Origin: CBDCKR01 sp964572045
GTDB lineage: Bacteria; Gemmatimonadota; Gemmatimonadetes; Longimicrobiales; Gaopeijiaceae
NCBI GenBank assembly: GCA_964572045.1
Contig: CAZNEI010000026.1
Coordinates: 1 to 37,344 of the forward strand
DNA length: 37,344 nt
Direction of reading: 5' to 3'
The notes under the pieces were generated by a model. That model was not told the origin of the DNA and ran no database searches. It saw only the letters and a program-made list of their open reading frames with translations. The translations under genes were made by a program, and so were the position numbers. Shown one piece after another: positions 32,519 to 37,344 of this stretch (the first letter of the stretch is position 1; every line of letters starts with the position of its first letter).

Positions 32519-32788
32519 CTATTCGGCCTCGCTCTCCTCGCAGTCTCGCTCTTGCCCGAGCCGAGTCATCAGCCGGTCGTAGAGGTGGTAGAATCCAGCG
32601 GCACCCCCGACCAAGATCCCGATAAGCATCGATAACGACGGACTCCCGACTCGTTCCCCGATCTCCCAGCCGACCCACCCGAAGAAGGCCACCGAAGCGG
32701 CCAGGGCCAAGCCGTGCCCCAGAAACTCGGAGGAGGCGAGTACCGCAGCCCTCACCCCGTCTCCCTTCCGATGGCCCGACATTGGCAT
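32519..32788 (-). CDS. atpZ: AtpZ-like small membrane protein of the ATP synthase operon
   Basis: 89 aa, two membrane helices (HGLALAASVAFFGWVGWEIGE and PSLSMLIGILVGGAAGFYHLY). The pattern G..L......F...G...G...D/S.......G...G...G....Y matches the small AtpZ/'putative F0F1-ATPase subunit' family usually found first in atp operons, where roles in magnesium or calcium uptake or assembly have been suggested. ATG 32788 has GGAG 9 nt upstream; ATG 32782 is a near alternative. First gene of the operon, 2 nt from the next. Confidence 0.78.
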   Translation of the reverse strand: MPMSGHRKGDGVRAAVLASSEFLGHGLALAASVAFFGWVGWEIGERVGSPSLSMLIGILVGGAAGFYHLYDRLMTRLGQERDCEESEAE

Positions 32789-33096
32789 CGACCGAAACTC
32801 CGCCGGAACAGCCCAAACAGCAGCAAAGTCTAGAAGCTTGTGAAAAAAGGCGCAAGCAGCACGATTCCCGTGTCCAGGACGGATTCGGAGGAACCGACGA
32901 CGCTTGACGGAGGACCGTGCCGCAGTCAACTTCGCGACGTGCAGGCCCGGCTTCGACCGCCGGGTCTTGCCGCGAAACGCCCCTCACGAGAGGATCTTTG
33001 GCCGGACATCCGGCGCCGGATGGCGTGCACGCCGCTCGGCCGCCACACCTTCATTGCACCGACCGCCGCGGCACAGCGGACGCGTAAACGTATCTG
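32789..33096. other. 308-bp divergent region between atp operon and moxR
   Basis: Contains the atp promoter candidate at 32826-32854. The moxR side has no ribosome site ahead of its ATG (GTATCTG precedes it) and no clear promoter. No coding frame. Confidence 0.45.
32826..32854 (-). promoter_or_regulatory. Candidate promoter of the ATP synthase operon
   Basis: Read on minus: TTGCGC (32854-32849), 17-nt spacer containing a T6 run, TAGACT (32831-32826). Start point predicted near 32819, giving a leader of about 30 nt to the first ATG (32788). It is the only good pair in the 308-bp gap before the operon. Confidence 0.5.
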
Positions 33097-34116
<1,020 letters not shown>

Positions 34117-34165
34117 GTCCAAGTAGCGAGGCGGGCGACCGCCCGCCGACTACCTGGCGATTCAC

Positions 34166-35416
34166 ATGACCTGGCTGCTGCTTGGGGCAGCGGTCGTCTC
34201 GATCCTGCTCGGTTCGGTGCTGACCGCGGCGGAAGCTGCGGTGTTCGCGATCGGGTTCACACGCTTGCGGACCTTGGAGGAGGAGGGCTTTCGGGGCGCG
34301 GCGGCGCTCGCCGAGCTGAGGTCACGCCCCGAGAGCGTCCGCGCTTCGCTGCTCGCCGTCGCCACGGTCCTCAACGTCCTCTCGGTGGGCTCCTGTATCT
34401 TTCTCGGCACCAGGCTGAGCGGCGACGCGGGCGGGATCGTGGGACTGGTTGCCGGGGGCGGAGCCGTGCTGGTTCTGGGCCAGGGCGTCCCTCGGTTCGT
34501 GGCGACGTTGCGGCCCCTCCGCATGGCTCTCGGCGCGGCCCCCCTTCTCGCCGCCGTCGAGCGGGGGGTCGCTGCCGCCACGCTCCCCTTCTCCCGCATC
34601 CGGAGCGCCCTGGCAGACAAGAGCGGAAACGCGGACTCGACGCACGAGGAGGTACAAGAGATCGCGGAGCTGGGAAAGGAGGAGGGGCTCGTCGGCGTGG
34701 AGGAGCATCTCCTCGTGGAAAGGGCCTTCCGTCTCGACGAGCTGACCGCCTGGGACGTGATGACGCCCCGCGTCGACATCTTTGCCTGGCCCAATTCGCT
34801 CGCCCTTGAGGACATCGTCGAGGAGCTCCCGACCGTGCCGTACTCCAGGGTCCCGGTCTACGGTGAGACGACCGACGACATCTCGGGGATCCTCCATGTG
34901 AGAGAGGCCTACGAGAACTACGTGGCAGGCCGCACCTCGATGGCTCTCGCCCAGCTGTCCCGGGAGCCGTTGTTCGTCCCGGGCTCGCTGCCGCTCACCC
35001 GACTCCTCAGCCAGTTTCAGGCCCGCCGCATCCATATGGGAATCGTGGCCGACGAGTTCGGCGGAACCGACGGGCTCGTGACGCTCGAGGACATCCTCGA
35101 GGAACTCGTCGGCGAAATCGTCGATGAGACCGACGTGGATGAAGAAGCGCTCACGCGGCTGTCCCGGACGCAGATGGAGACGCCGGGCGGCATGGATATT
35201 CGCGAGATCAACCACGCCTTCAATGTGGCGCTTCCCCGCCTCGAACATCGATCCCTCAACGGGTTCATCCTGGAGGAGCTGGGCTACGTGCCGGACCCCG
35301 AAGAGACCCTCGACTGCGCCGGGGTCAGGATCGAGATCCTGGAAGCCTCCGACACGCAGGTGATCCGGGCGCGCTTGACCAGGCTCTCGCCGATCGGGCG
35401 GGAGGAGACCGGCTAG
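34166..35416 (+). CDS. CNNM/CorC-family membrane protein (HlyC/CorC type)
   Basis: 416 aa. The N-terminal CNNM membrane domain has three to four helices (LLLGAAVVSILLGSVLTAAEAAVFAIG, ASLLAVATVLNVLSVGSCIFLG, AGGIVGLVAGGGAVLVLG). Then come a linker with EEVQEIAELGKEEGLVGVEEHLLVERAFRLDELTAWDVMTPRVDI and a CBS pair (VPYSRVPVYGETTDDISGILHVRE and HMGIVADEFGGTDGLVTLEDILEELVGEI). The CorC/HlyC C-terminal domain (from GGMDIREINHAFNVALP) ends it. Relatives are tied to magnesium or cobalt export, a role that fits but is untested here. It follows moxR by 49 nt. Confidence 0.92.
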   Translation: MTWLLLGAAVVSILLGSVLTAAEAAVFAIGFTRLRTLEEEGFRGAAALAELRSRPESVRASLLAVATVLNVLSVGSCIFLGTRLSGDAGGIVGLVAGGGAVLVLGQGVPRFVATLRPLRMALGAAPLLAAVERGVAAATLPFSRIRSALADKSGNADSTHEEVQEIAELGKEEGLVGVEEHLLVERAFRLDELTAWDVMTPRVDIFAWPNSLALEDIVEELPTVPYSRVPVYGETTDDISGILHVREAYENYVAGRTSMALAQLSREPLFVPGSLPLTRLLSQFQARRIHMGIVADEFGGTDGLVTLEDILEELVGEIVDETDVDEEALTRLSRTQMETPGGMDIREINHAFNVALPRLEHRSLNGFILEELGYVPDPEETLDCAGVRIEILEASDTQVIRARLTRLSPIGREETG

Positions 35417-35449
35417 CCGCCGGTCTCGAAAGGCACCCGCGGCGCCCCG

Positions 35450-36079
35450 ATGGCCATCATCCTGCCCTTCAACGGAAGAAAGCCTCGCATCTCCCAAACC
35501 GCCTTCGTCGCGCCGAACGCCGTGCTCATCGGGGACGTGACCGTCGGCGAGGAGGCCAGCGTCTGGTTCGGCGCCGTGCTCCGTGGAGACGACCCGGAGC
35601 ACGGGATCTTCGTCGGAGCCGGGACCAGCGTGCAGGACAACTGTGTCGTCCACGTGGGGCACTGGGGAGCCACCCGGATCGGTGAACAGGTGACGGTGGG
35701 GCACGGAGCCAAGTTTGAGAGCTGCACGATCGGGGACCGCTCCGTCGTCGGCATGAATGCCGTGATCCTGCAGAAGGCACGCGTCGGCATGAAGTGCGTG
35801 ATCGGCGCGAATTCAGTCGTCCTCGAAGGCGCTGAGATTCCGGATCGCAGCCTCGTCGTAGGAGCCCCTGGGCGTATCAAGCGGACGCTGGACGACTCGG
35901 CGGACTGGATCGCCAGGGGAGGACGGCACTACGTCGAGCTCTCCAGGAACTACATGTCGCAAGGGCTAGGAACGGCCGACGGCCCCCTCTGCGAGCTCTG
36001 CGGAGGCCACGTGATCGAGCGCCACTGCAAGATCGTATGCCTGGCCTGTGGCTACCAGCGGGACTGCTCGGACCCGTAG
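35450..36079 (+). CDS. Gamma-carbonic-anhydrase-like protein fused to a cysteine-rich tail
   Basis: 209 aa. Residues 1-145 form a left-handed beta-helix of the YrdA/PaaY group: VLRGDD, TSVQDNCVVHVGHWG, TRIGEQVTVGHGAKFESCTIGD, SVVGMNAVILQ. Of the three zinc-binding His, two are present (H68 in VVH and H85 in VGH). The third, in the usual VGH....HGC motif, is replaced by Glu90 (VGHGAKFESC). Residues 180-209 are an unusual addition: LCELCGGHVIERHCKIVCLACGYQRDCSDP, with Cys at 181, 184, 193, 197, 200 and 206, resembling a zinc ribbon. Activity as a carbonic anhydrase is doubtful; acyltransferase-like relatives are the alternative. ATG 35450 is 33 nt after the CNNM stop. Confidence 0.85.
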   Translation: MAIILPFNGRKPRISQTAFVAPNAVLIGDVTVGEEASVWFGAVLRGDDPEHGIFVGAGTSVQDNCVVHVGHWGATRIGEQVTVGHGAKFESCTIGDRSVVGMNAVILQKARVGMKCVIGANSVVLEGAEIPDRSLVVGAPGRIKRTLDDSADWIARGGRHYVELSRNYMSQGLGTADGPLCELCGGHVIERHCKIVCLACGYQRDCSDP

Positions 36080-36108
36080 GGCCCGCCGTCCGACAGGAGG
36101 GGGGAAGC

Positions 36109-36360
36109 CTAGGGCGTGGCGAAACGGAGTATGGCCGTGAAGTACCACGCGCTGATGGCATCACCCCAGCGGTAGGTCACCGCGGCCCCCGCCGCTAGGA
36201 AGGTTCCGAACGGCACGAGCCTGCCGGTCCTTCAGGAGACGGGGCCGAAGATGACCGAGCCCAGAAGCGCTCCCAGGAAGATCGTCAGGACTACGCCCGA
36301 AGGCCCCAGGTAGGTGCCCACTGCGGCATACTCGTCGTCTAGCTTGTTGAGCACGAGCCT
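36109..36360 (-). pseudogene. Decayed prepilin (type IV) peptidase
   Basis: Minus-strand remnant. One frame reads AVGTYLGPSGVVLTIFLGALLGSVIFGPVS, then an in-frame TGA (36232-36234), then RTGRLVPFGTFLAAGAAV, then TYRWGDAISAWYF, up to a TAG at 36109. The block GTYLGPSGV..LFLGALLGS...PFGTFLA.GA matches the last two membrane helices of A24-family prepilin peptidases, and the catalytic GxGD helix would lie just upstream, where the sequence no longer resembles the family (LNKLDDEYAA). The start is lost; an open frame continues to about 36474 with unrelated-looking content. The left limit is firm, the right one is approximate. A sequencing error could account for the TGA but not for the missing 5' half. 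Confidence 0.6.
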
Positions 36361-36474
36361 TGCCAGCCCCCAGCCCCTGCGGAGTGCGATCACCGATGTC
36401 GATATAGCCGACTGAGGGGGGAAGACCTGGAAGCTTGATCGGTCAAACCGTGCGGGGAGGACGCTGTCGTCCAT

Positions 36475-36672
36475 CCGCTCGATTCGTCCTGCCAGGGCGT
36501 GCTGGCGCTCTTTGATTACGATCTGGTTCGCCTTCGAAGATTACAGACGTTTCGTACCAACCGTCGGGGAAGGTGAGCGTCTAAGTCTGGTTACAACCTG
36601 AACGCGTCCAGGGGAGTCGGTACTTGGCTTCCCACTCCTCATTCGGACTTCCCGGTGGGAACCGCCGGAAAC
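36475..36672. other. 198-bp region without a gene
   Basis: Between the decayed prepilin peptidase and the dehydrogenase stop. It is lower in GC than the rest of the window and contains no coding frame, RNA gene or clear hairpin. Confidence 0.4.
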
Positions 36673-37344
36673 TCAATGGCCGGCAGTCGAGCCACCATCA
36701 ATCGCTAGTGCGGCACCAGTAACGAAACTTGCCTCGGATGAGGCCAGGTAGAGGACCGCGTGGCTGATCTCGGCTGGCATTGCAATGCGCTTCAGCGGTG
36801 CGTAGTCGATCATCCTCTGCTCTGCGGCGGCTGGGTCGTCTTTCTTGTCGATATGGTCGCGGCGGATCATGTCGGTATCGACATAGCCCGGGCATACGCA
36901 ATTGACCCGTACGTCCGGCGCTACCTCCAAGGCCATGGCCCGGCCCATGTTGACCACCCCGCCCTTCGACCCGCAGTAGACGGTGATTCCCGGGCACCCC
37001 ATCAGGCCAGCATCCGAAGCGATGTTGACAATATTGCCATTGGACCGGCGCAATGCAGGTAACGCCGCACGGCAACAGAAGAATGTGCCCTTCAGGTTGA
37101 CGTCGACATGAGCGTCCCACATCGCCTCGTCGCAATCCTCAATGGGTCTACCAGAACCGACTCCGGCGCTGTTCACCAGGATGTCGAGGCCACCGAAGGC
37201 GTCGATCGCAGTCTTCACCGCCGACTCGCAGCCGGGAACGGTTCCAATATCGCCGGGCGCTGAGACCAGGCGTTCACTGAGGAGGTCCTGGTTTTTTGGA
37301 CAGGTCGTTAAGGTGTATTCCAGGACGGAACAGGAGGCACCGAG
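36673..37344 (-). CDS. Short-chain dehydrogenase/reductase, 5' end outside the window
   Basis: The minus-strand frame is open to the right edge, giving 223 codons, so the N-terminal NAD(P) Rossmann GxxxGxG motif is off-window. Visible family motifs: LDILVNSAGVG, IVNIASDAGLMG (catalytic Ser region), VYCGSKGGVVNMGRAMALE with the catalytic YxxxK replaced in spacing as Y-C-G-S-K, RVNCVCPGYVDTDM and SFVTGAALAIDGGS at the end. A GTG at 37218 would be an internal start only. Substrate unknown. Base composition (about 58% G+C by eye) is lower than that of neighbours, suggesting a separate origin. Confidence 0.88.
   Translation of the reverse strand, partial: LGASCSVLEYTLTTCPKNQDLLSERLVSAPGDIGTVPGCESAVKTAIDAFGGLDILVNSAGVGSGRPIEDCDEAMWDAHVDVNLKGTFFCCRAALPALRRSNGNIVNIASDAGLMGCPGITVYCGSKGGVVNMGRAMALEVAPDVRVNCVCPGYVDTDMIRRDHIDKKDDPAAAEQRMIDYAPLKRIAMPAEISHAVLYLASSEASFVTGAALAIDGGSTAGH

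Noticed and set aside
32840..33096. Possible small plus-strand frame ahead of moxR
   Set aside because: Arg/Pro-rich, overlaps the atp promoter candidate, and shows no domain.

Overview
This is a GC-rich (roughly two-thirds G+C by eye), gene-dense bacterial chromosome segment. No rRNA, tRNA, CRISPR array, transposase or phage gene was seen. The cell is diderm: there is an outer-membrane beta-barrel protein, several lipoproteins, a PBP1A-type murein synthase, a PBP4-type endopeptidase and an MltG-like transglycosylase. The overall style (short alanine/arginine-rich proteins, frequent GTG/TTG starts, small proteins of a kind I associate with Gemmatimonadota, an undivided ATP synthase operon) suggests Gemmatimonadota or a near relative. 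That placement is inference, not proof.

Layout. 1-1414 (minus): 5' part of acetyl-CoA synthetase, preceded by an unknown 186-aa protein; a PerR/Fur-type regulator diverges from it at 1450. 2455-6566: PBP4-type DacB, a small conserved-looking protein, an EamA exporter and a membrane zinc-ribbon/winged-helix protein. 7026-10183: an SH3-repeat exported protein diverging from a beta-barrel protein, then moeA. 10227-14671 (minus): NYN-LOTUS-LOTUS-HhH protein, 3-methyladenine DNA glycosylase, then etfB-etfA. A consensus-like promoter at 15116-15144 drives a structured leader of about 440 nt, or a separate ncRNA, ahead of the NYN gene. 15558-18203 (minus): a small protein, an HExxH lipoprotein and aroB. 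18562-20700: PBP1A. 20717-22307 (minus): a small protein and deoA, divergent from ruvX-mltG-thiE (22400-24495). 24512-32788 (minus): the complete F1Fo ATP synthase operon (atpZ-like, atpI-like, atpB-E-F-H-A-G-D-C) followed by a PHP phosphoesterase. 33097-36079: MoxR ATPase, CNNM/CorC protein, gamma-carbonic-anhydrase-like protein with a zinc-ribbon tail. 36109-37344: a decayed prepilin peptidase and a truncated short-chain dehydrogenase of visibly lower GC.

How the genes fit together. Most are housekeeping: energy conservation (ATP synthase, ETF, Acs), peptidoglycan synthesis and remodelling (PBP1A, DacB, MltG), cofactor and aromatic synthesis (MoeA, ThiE, AroB), nucleoside salvage (DeoA) and repair (RuvX, Mpg). 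Overlapping or near-touching start/stop codons show tight translational coupling in the ruvX-mltG-thiE, lipoprotein-aroB, atpI-atpB, atpF-atpH and atpD-atpC pairs.

I did not find an obvious complete new defence or mobile system. The best leads are the multi-domain NYN/LOTUS RNA-processing candidate with its folded leader, and the carbonic-anhydrase-like protein that has lost one metal ligand and gained a cysteine-rich tail.
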